DNA of 12,243 nucleotides, from assembly GCA_019695435.1 (NCBI GenBank), contig JACTVF010000041.1, positions 1-12,243 of the forward strand, in the 5' to 3' direction. Both the position numbers and the translations under genes were made by a program. The DNA is from Methanoregulaceae archaeon. Its GTDB lineage: Archaea > Halobacteriota > Methanomicrobia > Methanomicrobiales > Methanospirillaceae. The notes under the pieces are model-generated. The model was not told the DNA's origin. It did no database searches and saw nothing but the letters and a program-made list of their open reading frames with translations. How positions within the stretch are numbered: the stretch's first letter is position 1; every line of letters starts with the position of its first letter. Positions 1 through 6,256 of this stretch are shown one piece after another.

Positions 1-2
1 TA

Positions 3-1397
3 AACTCATTGGATGAATTTGAAGGGCAGGTGAATGCATCTGTCGGTAAAAATTTCAGCCAGGCTTTCCAAAGTTCTATTTATTTTGCTTCTAATAATAC
101 AGCCATAAGTCAGGAGACTGTATCTTCCGATGTAGTCTGTAACTGTAATAATCAAACTAATGGTGCTTGTACCAATGCAGCATGTATCAACCCTTTGAAT
201 AGCAATATGTTGTTATGGAAAATAGACAATTGGCGTGGGTTCGAAGAGGATAGCCAAACAGATATTAAAAACTCTCTTCAAATAGGTCCACTCACTGCGG
301 TTATGGGTATGGGAGATGAGTATGGAGGCTATTTTGACAATTCTGGCATCTATAGATGTACTGATACTTCTAGTGTCAACCACGCGGTTGTTATTGTAGG
401 CTATAATGATACTGGGCAATACTGGATCGTCAGAAATAGTTGGGGACCAAGTTGGAATGGCAACGGCTACTTTAATGTCGGATATGGAGAATGTTCAATT
501 GAAAGTTATGTATTTAACGCTTCCGTGGCTGGGGTTCCTCCCACGATAACTTCGATTTCACCGACAAAAGGCTCGACAGCCGGCGGCACTTCAGTAACTA
601 TCACCGGGACTGCGTTTACCGGAACGACCGTAGTAAACTTTGGCACCACAGCGGCAACCTCGTTCACGTTTAACAGTGCAACTTTAATCACCGCGACCAG
701 CCCAGCTGATTCTGCCGGAACCGTTGACATCACTGTCACCACTGCTGGGGGCACATCCGCAACTTCAACGACCGATCAATACACCTACATAACAGCCCCG
801 ACCGGATCCACAACGGTTGGCGTATACCGGGCCACCACCGGGGCATTCTACTTAAAGAACAGCAACGCAGCAGGAAATGCTGACATGTCCTTCATCTATG
901 GCAATCCCTCAACTGACAAACCGCTTGTCGGAGACTGGACTGGGCAGGGTAAGAACACCGTCGGAGTATACCGGGCTACCACCGGGGCATTCTACTTAAA
1001 GAACACTAACGCAGCAGGAAATGCTGACATGTCCTTCATCTATGGCAATCCCTCAACTGACATTCCGCTTGTCGGAGACTGGATTGGGCAGGGTAAGGAC
1101 ACCGTTGGAATATACCGGAAAACTACCGGGGCATTCTACTTAAAGAACACTAACGCAGCAGGAAATGCTGACATGTCCTTCATCTATGGCGATCCCAAAA
1201 CTGATATTCCGCTTGTTGGGGACTGGACAGGTCAAACCAACAGTACCACCGGGGCACCCATAGATACCGTTGGAATATACCGGAAAACTACCGGGGCATT
1301 CTACTTAAAGAACAGCAACGCAGCAGGAAATGCTGACATGTCCTTCGTCTATGGCAATCCCTCAACTGACACTCCGCTTGTCGGAGACTGGATCTAA
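3..1397 (+). CDS. Papain-like (C1A) cysteine peptidase with IPT/TIG domain and four C-terminal repeats; 5' end outside window
   Basis: The frame is open to the window edge, so the N-terminus (signal peptide, pro-region, catalytic Cys) is missing; the TTG at 9 is not a credible start. The first ~175 visible residues are the C-terminal half of a C1A peptidase domain. They include the GPL segment before the active-site strand, the catalytic His in VNHAVVIVGYND (His at ~126), and the Asn in RNSWGPSWNGNGYF (~143). An IPT/TIG immunoglobulin-like domain follows (PPTITSISPTKGS to about residue 262), then four copies of a ~48-residue repeat beginning TVGVYR or TVGIYR and ending PLVGDW, similar in style to FG-GAP/VCBS-type surface repeats. 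The protein is probably exported and acts outside the cell or at the surface; substrate unknown. The peptidase part is AT-rich and the rest is not. A T10 tract follows the stop. Confidence 0.88.
   Translation, partial: NSLDEFEGQVNASVGKNFSQAFQSSIYFASNNTAISQETVSSDVVCNCNNQTNGACTNAACINPLNSNMLLWKIDNWRGFEEDSQTDIKNSLQIGPLTAVMGMGDEYGGYFDNSGIYRCTDTSSVNHAVVIVGYNDTGQYWIVRNSWGPSWNGNGYFNVGYGECSIESYVFNASVAGVPPTITSISPTKGSTAGGTSVTITGTAFTGTTVVNFGTTAATSFTFNSATLITATSPADSAGTVDITVTTAGGTSATSTTDQYTYITAPTGSTTVGVYRATTGAFYLKNSNAAGNADMSFIYGNPSTDKPLVGDWTGQGKNTVGVYRATTGAFYLKNTNAAGNADMSFIYGNPSTDIPLVGDWIGQGKDTVGIYRKTTGAFYLKNTNAAGNADMSFIYGDPKTDIPLVGDWTGQTNSTTGAPIDTVGIYRKTTGAFYLKNSNAAGNADMSFVYGNPSTDTPLVGDWI
813..1394 (+). 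repeat. Four tandem in-frame coding repeats (144 bp unit)
   Basis: Repeat units start at 813, 957, 1101 and 1266. The first two steps are exactly 144 bp; the third is 165 bp because seven extra codons (around TNSTTGAPID) sit between units 3 and 4. Long stretches are identical or nearly so at DNA level, for example the segment encoding GAFYLKN and NAAGNADMSF. That points to recent duplication or gene conversion. The last unit stops right after GDWI. Confidence 0.9.
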
Positions 1398-1436
1398 CGA
1401 AAGAAAAATAGGATCTGTGAGGGATTTACCATATCA

Positions 1437-1446
1437 TTTTTTTTTT
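1437..1446 (+). terminator. Oligo-T terminator after the peptidase gene
   Basis: An uninterrupted run of ten T residues lies 40 bases after the peptidase stop. This is the usual form of archaeal intrinsic termination signals. No strong hairpin precedes it. Confidence 0.6.
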
Positions 1447-1520
1447 ATTATCGTTCTTTTAAGTGGTTCTTATTCTCATCATGGCCGGGCATCTTGCCGG
1501 GAAGAGGGGGCACGCCCAGT

Positions 1521-1625
1521 ATGGGATATAGATACCGGCAGGCCGGTTTCGGCAACGTGATGATCTGGATTTTTATGCTGCTTTTCGGATTGATACCGAT
1601 CCTGATCATATCAGCAAAGGCCTGA
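1521..1625 (+). CDS. Possible 34-residue single-pass membrane protein
   Basis: A short ATG-initiated frame encodes a basic, aromatic N-terminus (MGYRYRQAGFGNVM) followed by one strongly hydrophobic segment (IWIFMLLFGLIPILII) and a short SAKA tail. That is the layout of a small N-in membrane protein. A GAGGGGG ribosome-binding sequence at 1504-1510 lies ten bases before the ATG. This resembles the G5 plus nine-base spacing seen before two enzyme genes near 9650 and 10340. I do not recognise a family. It could be a chance frame, since it is very short and lies in an otherwise gene-poor stretch. Confidence 0.4.
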   Translation: MGYRYRQAGFGNVMIWIFMLLFGLIPILIISAKA

Positions 1626-2080
1626 AACCTCTACAATGGCCCGCTGTGAGCGAATCTAAGGGAGGATAGTGGGAATATATATTCAGACCGAAAAGAACTT
1701 CTGTTTTCACTCTCACTTCCGGTCCGGACATGTATCGTATGAAGCGATATCGGGCATGTCGGGTATTTGTCGGGAATGGACCTGTTATCCCGTGCAGGAT
1801 CCAATTTCCATGGTATCTCAATGGTATCTCCCTAATACAGCTACCTGCGGACACCAGCGGACACCTGGGAAAGTTTGCGGGCACTAGCGAGCGCGAGCGA
1901 TTGCCTCACACTTGTTCCCGGCGATCCGATCGATCCGAGCCATTTTCCCGGTTTTTTTTCCAGTTAAATTTTGAATCCTGACTTATATCCTGTCTTTTTG
2001 TATTTCCCGTCCATTTCGTTTTATACGAGTAAAAGGAAAGGTAAAAATTGCAACATTTTCTAAGCTGAAAACTGGAAAAT
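1626..2080. other. Gene-poor intergenic stretch
   Basis: I see no convincing gene here. The frames present overlap one another on both strands and read like noise, with Cys/His/Arg-rich composition and no domain. The stretch holds two tiny tandem duplications: an 11-bp step of ATGGTATCTC at 1810 and 1821, and a 10-bp step of GCGGACACC at 1847 and 1857. A T-rich segment lies at 1950-1957. It could be decayed DNA or could host an unrecognised RNA. Confidence 0.5.
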
Positions 2081-2090
2081 CCGGAACCGG

Positions 2091-2140
2091 GATCCGGATC
2101 GAAACCGGATCACCGGACCGGCCGGATCACAAAAAATATT
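2091..2140 (+). promoter_or_regulatory. Candidate promoter with upstream CCGGATC repeats
   Basis: Three CCGGATC copies (2094-2100, 2105-2111, 2122-2128), the first within the 10-base palindrome GATCCGGATC, sit directly upstream of a TATA-like AAAAAATATT at 2131-2140. Sites just upstream of the TATA box are where archaeal activators commonly bind. If used, transcription would begin near 2160 and give the downstream methyltransferase gene a leader of about 215 bases. CCGG is common in the region, so the repeats could be compositional. Confidence 0.3.
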
Positions 2141-2275
2141 CCCCAACACAACAAACAAGATAAAAGAACATCAAAAATTTTGAAAATAATACCGTCAAAA
2201 ATACACACCAAGAATGGTGTAATATTCAAAAAAAGATCGAGTCGCGGGCTTGAAGATTCCGGAAAAAGACCGGCT

Positions 2276-2368
2276 CCGGATCATTATCCGGTCCCCCGAT
2301 ATCCATATCTTCATTATTTCCCGGTTGCAACACCGGTGAGTCACCCGTTTCCGGCAGGAAACCGGAAA
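2276..2368 (+). promoter_or_regulatory. Leader with three perfect CCGG-type hairpins before the methyltransferase gene
   Basis: Three inverted repeats follow one another: CCGGAT-CATT-ATCCGG (2276-2291), CCGGT-TGCAAC-ACCGG (2321-2336), and TTTCCGG-CAGGAAA-CCGGAAA (2348-2368). The last ends immediately before the ribosome-binding sequence GGAAG at 2369-2373. If transcribed, this is a structured 5' leader whose final stem could influence ribosome access. No known riboswitch class is recognised. Confidence 0.35.
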
Positions 2369-2378
2369 GGAAGATACC

Positions 2379-2948
2379 ATGCAGACTGCTGTATCATTGT
2401 TTTTTGCAATCTGGATGGTGTTCTATGCGTACTGGATCATCTCAGCGTGGAAGACCCGTTCGCCGGTAAAAAGGAAGCAGTCCCGGCTCTCGTATTTTCT
2501 GTACGGGATCATCTGGGTCGTTATCTGGATTTTCCTCATCAACTGGCTTTCGCCCGATCTCATGACGGAACGGATCGTACCTGACAGCATCGGGTATACC
2601 ATCGCCGGCCTGCTCATCACCCTTGCCGGCCTCGCGTTTGCCATCTGGGCCCGGGTACACCTGGGAAAAAACTGGAGCGGGATGCCCACGATCCGCGAGG
2701 AGCACACGATCACCCGGACCGGGCCGTACCGGCTCGTGCGCCATCCCATCTATTCAGGAATCCTTCTCGGGCTTACCGGGACGGCGATTGGCATCGGGTA
2801 TTTCATCGCCTTCTGCTGTGTCCTCCTCATCCTCGTCCTGTTCGTGATAAAGTTCCGGATGGAAGAAAAGTTCCTCGAAGAGGAGTTCGGCGAAGAGTAC
2901 GCCCGGTACAAGAAAGAAGTGAAAGCACTCATCCCGTTTCTTATCTGA
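2379..2948 (+). CDS. Isoprenylcysteine carboxyl methyltransferase (ICMT)-like membrane methyltransferase
   Basis: This 189-residue polytopic membrane protein belongs to the ICMT/phospholipid methyltransferase-like family, whose members use SAM to methylate lipid-linked substrates at the membrane. The hydrophobic segments lie at about residues 4-23, 38-58, 71-92 and 124-158. The family signature is clear: RTGPYRLVRHPIYSG at 113-127, which forms the SAM-side core, and the C-terminal RMEEKFLEEEFGEEYARYKK at 160-179. The length fits bacterial and archaeal members. The ATG is preceded at good spacing by GGAAG within AAAGGAAGATACC. It is monocistronic, with a T5 tract after the stop. The real substrate cannot be read from sequence; archaea do not necessarily prenylate CaaX proteins, so lipid or quinone-like substrates are also possible. 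Confidence 0.85.
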   Translation: MQTAVSLFFAIWMVFYAYWIISAWKTRSPVKRKQSRLSYFLYGIIWVVIWIFLINWLSPDLMTERIVPDSIGYTIAGLLITLAGLAFAIWARVHLGKNWSGMPTIREEHTITRTGPYRLVRHPIYSGILLGLTGTAIGIGYFIAFCCVLLILVLFVIKFRMEEKFLEEEFGEEYARYKKEVKALIPFLI

Positions 2949-2990
2949 TGCACACTACGGGTAATTGAGCCTGTATCGATAGTCAACCCG

Positions 2991-2995
2991 TTTTT
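2991..2995 (+). terminator. Oligo-T tract after the methyltransferase gene
   Basis: A T5 tract lies 43 bases after the stop, between two convergent genes. It is a plausible but weak archaeal terminator. Confidence 0.35.
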
Positions 2996-3025
2996 CCCCG
3001 GTCAACAGCCTGCACCCCCAATCTG

Positions 3026-3032
3026 AAAAAAA
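3026..3032 (-). terminator. Oligo-T terminator of the UPF0058 operon
   Basis: On the minus strand a run of seven T residues begins one base after the TAA stop of the UPF0058 gene. This is a typical archaeal termination signal. Confidence 0.55.
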
Positions 3033-3033
3033 G

Positions 3034-3300
3034 TTAATGTGCGACAGCAACCTGTGGTGATGCAATCAGGCAAGAATGGTCTATCACCGGCACGTTCCGG
3101 CTGTGGATATGCGAAACGATCTCATCCCCGAGGGTTAAGAGAGCGTCTCTGTGTGCATTTTTATCTTTATGAATATGGGCGGGAGTAATTTCAAGGGAAT
3201 CGTACCGCTCCGTGAGGATTTCATCATTGAGGATGTCTCTGAAATACGTCCTGACGTGGAACATCAGCATGTGGAGATGCAGTAACTCTTCCTTTTTCAT
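3034..3300 (-). CDS. UPF0058 family protein
   Basis: This 88-residue soluble protein starts MKKEELLHLHMLMFHVRTYF and carries the core YDSLEITPAHIHKDKNAHRD followed by a helix with LTLGDEIVSHI. This matches the archaeal UPF0058 family of small, probably helical proteins of unknown function. It is notably His-rich. I chose the ATG at 3300 because GAGGAAGGGA lies just upstream on the minus strand and the family begins at this Met. The frame stays open for 37 more codons, but that extension overlaps the upstream gene and is not family-like. It is the second gene of a two-gene unit, 13 bases after the 56-residue ORF. Confidence 0.8.
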   Translation of the reverse strand: MKKEELLHLHMLMFHVRTYFRDILNDEILTERYDSLEITPAHIHKDKNAHRDALLTLGDEIVSHIHSRNVPVIDHSCLIASPQVAVAH

Positions 3301-3313
3301 ACTATCCCTTCCT

Positions 3314-3484
3314 CTAATGAGATACTGATGGGATACTGGGTATCTTGGGAACCGAACACAGGTTGCCGCACGAATTGATGCTGTACGACAGGAGGATGGC
3401 TTCATCGTCAAGGCCTTTTTCTCCGATGCCGATCCTGCTCAACTTGTCACGGATTATTCTGATCTTTTTTTCAGTAGTTTGCAT
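3314..3484 (-). CDS. Small hypothetical protein (56 aa) upstream of UPF0058
   Basis: This minus-strand ATG frame encodes a charged N-terminal helix (MQTTEKKIRIIRDKLSRIGI), then GEKGLDDEAILLSYS, two Cys residues (39 and 43), and a Pro/Ser-rich tail (KIPSIPSVSH). A GAGGGATC ribosome-binding sequence lies eight bases before the ATG. Its stop is 13 bases ahead of the UPF0058 start, so the two are probably co-transcribed and perhaps translationally linked. I recognise no family. Its amphipathic N-terminus suggests a small soluble helical protein; the function is unknown. Confidence 0.55.
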   Translation of the reverse strand: MQTTEKKIRIIRDKLSRIGIGEKGLDDEAILLSYSINSCGNLCSVPKIPSIPSVSH

Positions 3485-3540
3485 AAGGGTGATCCCTCAT
3501 TGGCGGGTGATACGATAAAGAGATGTATGCATTTTACGGG

Positions 3541-3550
3541 ATTTTTATGC
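3541..3550 (-). promoter_or_regulatory. Candidate TATA box for the 56-aa/UPF0058 operon
   Basis: The minus strand reads GCATAAAAAT about 57-66 bases ahead of the ATG at 3484. This would place the transcript start near 3520 with a leader of about 35 bases. It is judged by position and composition only. Confidence 0.3.
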
Positions 3551-3564
3551 TCCGGGGAACAGAA

Positions 3565-3656
3565 ATGAACCGTTCCGGGTCACTCCGGAAAAACGAAAAC
3601 CGGTAAAAAAAGGGTGAGGTTTCCCCGCATCAGGGCCCCTCCGGGGCACGGCGGGA
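3565..3656 (+). repeat. Structured intergenic element, copy A
   Basis: This copy shares an ordered layout with 5943-6036: a GAAC...GTTC inverted repeat, the shared CACTCCGGAA, an A-rich spacer of equal length within one base, and a 40-base block (3616-3655) that matches copy B at about 35 of 40 positions. The block folds with an outer CCCGC/GCGGG stem. In this copy an inner GCCCC-TCC-GGGGC stem is perfect. The element lies between the tRNA-Trp gene and the UPF0058 operon. It could be a small RNA, a repeated element, or a protein-binding site; strand is undetermined because it is palindromic. Confidence 0.5.
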
Positions 3657-3756
3657 GCCATCACTCCTGCGAAGGGAAGGCATGAGTCCTCATCAGATCT
3701 AAACAACTTTCTCAGAAACTACTCACGATGTGATTTTACCATGACGCTCCGCTCAC

Positions 3757-3762
3757 AAAAAA
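3757..3762 (-). terminator. Oligo-T terminator of tRNA-Trp
   Basis: The minus strand carries a T6 tract 18 bases past the 3' end of the tRNA, preceded by a T4 tract immediately after it. This is appropriate for ending a tRNA transcript in archaea. Confidence 0.5.
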
Positions 3763-3779
3763 CAGACTAAGTGAAAACG

Positions 3780-3952
3780 TGGGGTTGGTGAGATTTGAAC
3801 TCACGATCGACGGGTCTCTCCGACATGCATCAGTGCTCCAACGGGTCATCATCCATATCTATGTCAGTAGACCCATTGTTCATCATCTGCGAGCACGAAA
3901 GAACGCAAAGACCGCTGGAGCCCGTCGCCATTCCGGGCTTGGCCACAACCCC
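3780..3952 (-). tRNA. trnW: tRNA-Trp (anticodon CCA) with a 99-base intron
   Basis: The exons fold into a complete cloverleaf. The acceptor is GGGGTTG/CAACCCC with discriminator A; the D stem is GCCA/TGGC; the anticodon stem is ACGGG/CCCGT with loop CTCCAGA (anticodon CCA); the T arm is GTGAG-TTCAAAT-CTCAC. The 5' exon is 3915-3952 and the 3' exon 3780-3815. The intron falls after position 37. The junction forms the bulge-helix-bulge cut by archaeal splicing endonuclease: a central CUCC/GGAG helix with bulges AG|C and AG|A. CCA is not encoded. Mature length is 74 bases. Confidence 0.95.
3816..3914 (-). ncRNA. Box C/D guide RNA inside the tRNA-Trp intron
   Basis: On the minus strand the intron holds C box AUGAUGA (3880-3886), D' box CUGA (3864-3867), C' box AUGAUGA (3846-3852) and D box CUGA (3830-3833). 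Both guides are exactly 12 bases long and the D'-C' spacer is 11. GCA/UGC can close the end stem. The D guide pairs with GCUCCAG of the anticodon loop and places C34 opposite the fifth base from the box. The D' guide pairs with AGACCCGU and places C39 there. In Haloferax volcanii the corresponding intron is known to direct 2'-O-methylation of positions 34 and 39 of the same tRNA; here the same role is inferred. Confidence 0.93.
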
Positions 3953-4130
3953 GCCCGTCATGCAGCGTGAATATGCCACAGCTGACTGTACAAAATCGTG
4001 CTGACGAAATTTAATTGTTTTCCTTTACCGGTTGTTTTTCCTCGTGCACTGCACGCCGGCGGCCGGGACAACCTCCGATGTACCTGACATCCCGCCCTGT
4101 CACATACAAAAACTCACCTGAATTTCCAAC

Positions 4131-4152
4131 TTTATAATCAGTAGTCATATAT
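4131..4152 (+). promoter_or_regulatory. TATA boxes for the acyl-CoA synthetase gene
   Basis: TTTATAAT (4131-4138) and CATATATCC (4145-4153) are two TATA-like sequences. The second lies about 28 bases ahead of the ATG at 4177, the distance expected for a leaderless transcript starting at that ATG. The first would fit a start close to the alternative GTG at 4156. Confidence 0.45.
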
Positions 4153-4176
4153 CCTGTGATTACTCCATATTTTACG

Positions 4177-5877
4177 ATGGACAAGGGCAGTTATACGTGC
4201 GGGACCTCGGAATTCCCCCTTCTGGGAATGACGATGGGGGAGATGATCGATCACATCGCGGCGAAATACCCGGAGACCGAGGCGGTCGTTTCCGTCCACC
4301 AGAACATCCGCTGGACCTATCGGGAATTCCTCGAACGGATCGACATGGTTGCCCGTGGCCTCATGGGCATGGGTGTGGAGAAAGGCGACCGGGTGGGTAT
4401 CTGGGCGATGAACCATGCCGAGTGGATCGTGATCCAGTTCGCTACCGCAAAGATCGGGGCAGTCATGGTGAACATCAACCCTGCCTACCGCACGTACGAG
4501 CTCGAGTATGTCCTCAAGCAGGCGGAGATCCAGACCCTTATTCTGCAGGGACGGTTCAAGACCTCAGATTACGTGGGAATGTTCTACGAGGCCTGCCCCG
4601 AAGCCTACGAACAGAAGCCCGGCCATATTTCCTCGGAGAAGTTCCCGTTCTTAAAGAACGTGATCTTCATGGGCGACATCCCGTATAACGGCATGTTTAC
4701 GTGGGACGAATTTTTAAAAAAGGCAGAAGACATCGACACGGACGAGCTCGCAGAAAGGGGCGAAGCCCTCTCCTTTGACGACCCCATCAACATCCAGTAC
4801 ACGAGCGGTACGACGGGCTTCCCAAAGGGCGTCGTCCTCACTCACCACAGCGTGCTCAACAACGGCTATATCATCGGTTCGGGCATGGCCTTTACCGAAA
4901 AGGACCGGCTCTGCATCCCCGTCCCGTTCTATCACTGTTTCGGCATGGTTCTCTCCAACATGGCCTCTGCCACTCATGGTGCGACCATGGTCCTACCCTC
5001 CCCCACGTTCGATGCGGAAGAAGTCTTAAAGACTGTCGAGAAGGAACGCTGTACCGCGCTCAATGGTGTTCCCACGATGTTCATCGCCGAACTCTCGCTC
5101 CCGGATTTTGGAAAGTACAATCTTAAGTCCCTGCGGACCGGCATCATGGCCGGCTCGCCCTGCCCGATTGAAGTGATGAAACAGGTCAACACAAAGATGA
5201 ACATGAGCGAGATCGTGATCGTGTACGGCCAGACCGAGACCTCTCCCGGCGTCACGATGACCACGACAAAAGACCCGGTCGAGCGCCGCGTCACCACCAT
5301 CGGGAGGGCATTCCCCCATACCGAACTCAAGATCATCGACCCCAAGACCGGCAAGATCGTCCCGATGGGAGAGATTGGGGAGATATGCGCCCGCGGCTAC
5401 TGCGTGATGAAGTGCTATTACAACAACCCGTCGGCCACCCATGCAACGCTCGACAAGGATCACTGGAACCACACCGGCGACCTCGCCACGATGGACGAGG
5501 AGGGCTACTTCAAGATCGTAGGACGGTTAAAAGACATGGTGATCCGGGGCGGTGAGAACATCTACCCCCGGGAGATCGAGGAGTACCTGCACCACCACGA
5601 GAAGATTGCGGATGTGTACGTGGTCGGCGTGCCGGACATCAAGTACGGCGAGGAGCTCTGTGCGTGGGTGAAGGTAAAGGCCGGCCAGACACTCACCGAG
5701 GACGAGGTAAAGGACTTCTGCAAAGGCAAGATCGCGCACTATAAGATCCCGCGGTATGTCATGTTCGTGGACGATTTCCCCATCAATATCTCCGGCAAGA
5801 TCCAGAAGTACCTGATGCGGGAAGAGTCCATAAAGAAACTCGGGCTTGAGGCCGCAGAAAATATCAAGACCGCATAA
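4177..5877 (+). CDS. AMP-forming acyl-CoA synthetase (ANL superfamily)
   Basis: This 566-residue enzyme activates a carboxylic acid with ATP to an acyl-adenylate and transfers it to CoA. All core motifs are intact: P-loop [11 protein letters not shown] (~208-218), A5 YGQTETSP (~350-357), A7/A8 hinge [19 protein letters not shown] and [13 protein letters not shown] (~432-467), and the C-terminal GKIQK with the catalytic Lys (~541). The order and length fit medium- or long-chain fatty acyl ligases of the FadD/Acs-like group; the exact acid cannot be read. No ribosome-binding site precedes either candidate start. I prefer ATG 4177 because of TATA spacing; GTG 4156 would add seven residues. It is monocistronic, with no beta-oxidation neighbours, so activation of an acid for assimilation or lipid work is only an inference. 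Confidence 0.9.
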   Translation: MDKGSYTCGTSEFPLLGMTMGEMIDHIAAKYPETEAVVSVHQNIRWTYREFLERIDMVARGLMGMGVEKGDRVGIWAMNHAEWIVIQFATAKIGAVMVNINPAYRTYELEYVLKQAEIQTLILQGRFKTSDYVGMFYEACPEAYEQKPGHISSEKFPFLKNVIFMGDIPYNGMFTWDEFLKKAEDIDTDELAERGEALSFDDPINIQYTSGTTGFPKGVVLTHHSVLNNGYIIGSGMAFTEKDRLCIPVPFYHCFGMVLSNMASATHGATMVLPSPTFDAEEVLKTVEKERCTALNGVPTMFIAELSLPDFGKYNLKSLRTGIMAGSPCPIEVMKQVNTKMNMSEIVIVYGQTETSPGVTMTTTKDPVERRVTTIGRAFPHTELKIIDPKTGKIVPMGEIGEICARGYCVMKCYYNNPSATHATLDKDHWNHTGDLATMDEEGYFKIVGRLKDMVIRGGENIYPREIEEYLHHHEKIADVYVVGVPDIKYGEELCAWVKVKAGQTLTEDEVKDFCKGKIAHYKIPRYVMFVDDFPINISGKIQKYLMREESIKKLGLEAAENIKTA

Positions 5878-5886
5878 GAGGACCAG

Positions 5887-5923
5887 GCGGGATTTTCCGG
5901 CCCGCATCCAAGTCAGCATTTTT
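5887..5923 (+). terminator. Hairpin plus T5 terminator of the acyl-CoA synthetase gene
   Basis: GCGGG (5887-5891) pairs with CCCGC (5901-5905) across a nine-base loop, and a T5 tract follows at 5919-5923. It starts ten bases after the stop. Confidence 0.45.
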
Positions 5924-5942
5924 CAGGTCAGGGCAAACAGAT

Positions 5943-6036
5943 ATGAATGAACGTGCGTTCACTCCGGAACTCTGAAAATCGTCAAGAAATAATGCGAGGC
6001 CTCCCCGCCTCAGGGCCCCTCCGGAGAACGGCGGGG
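5943..6036 (+). repeat. Structured intergenic element, copy B
   Basis: This is the second copy of the element at 3565-3656. It has GAACG-TG-CGTTC, then CACTCCGGAA, then the 40-base GC-rich block at 5996-6035. Here the outer stem is longer and perfect (CCCCGCC 6003-6009 with GGCGGGG 6030-6036), while the inner stem is weaker than in copy A. T5 tracts at 6044-6048 and 6058-6062 follow, so this copy may also act as a terminator between convergent genes. Confidence 0.5.
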
Positions 6037-6086
6037 CAGGAAGTTTTTGTGAGATAGTTTTTCATGGTGATTCTGGTTCCTGATCC

Positions 6087-6117
6087 GCCGCGGGGGCGCC
6101 CCTTCGGGGGCGGCGGC
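6087..6117. other. Very GC-rich hairpin with UUCG tetraloop
   Basis: CGCCCC-TTCG-GGGGCG (6097-6112) is a perfect six-pair stem closed by a TTCG tetraloop. It is flanked by a second stem, GCCGC/GCGGC (6087-6091 with 6113-6117), with a G5 bulge between them. It lies between the convergent synthetase and MFS genes. It may be a processing or termination structure for either strand; no T-tract directly follows on the plus strand. Confidence 0.4.
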
Positions 6118-6256
6118 ACTCATCGTACCAGGGTGGAAGATAACGATTCCCCGTTATGCCTGAACGATTTTCTGACTTTTTAGAGAACGAAGGATAACAG
6201 GGAAGTCAGGAAAATGCCTCCTGCATCCTGCTTCCCCTTCCGGTGGAGAGAGGGTT

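Noticed and set aside
813..1394. Regularly spaced repeats as a possible CRISPR array
   Set aside because: Units are in-frame coding repeats with no unique spacers.
1557..1605. GTGATGA and CTGA resembling a box C/D RNA
   Set aside because: No convincing D' and C' pair or spacing; it lies inside the 34-residue ORF and is likely chance.
1669..1887. 72-residue plus-strand frame with GGAGG just upstream
   Set aside because: The GGAGG is only three bases from the GTG, the translation has no domain or helix pattern, and overlapping frames exist on both strands.
1626..2378. Remnant of an insertion sequence or transposase
   Set aside because: No transposase fragments, no terminal inverted repeats and no target-site duplication could be found.
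2180..2584. 134-residue plus-strand frame across the leader and start of the methyltransferase gene
   Set aside because: It overlaps a well-supported gene in another frame and its translation has no recognisable features.
3301..3411. N-terminal extension of the UPF0058 frame
   Set aside because: It overlaps the 56-residue upstream gene in another frame, is not like the family, and the ATG at 3300 has its own ribosome-binding sequence.
3779..4004. Two overlapping plus-strand frames over the tRNA-Trp locus
   Set aside because: They are antisense shadows of the intron-containing tRNA gene.
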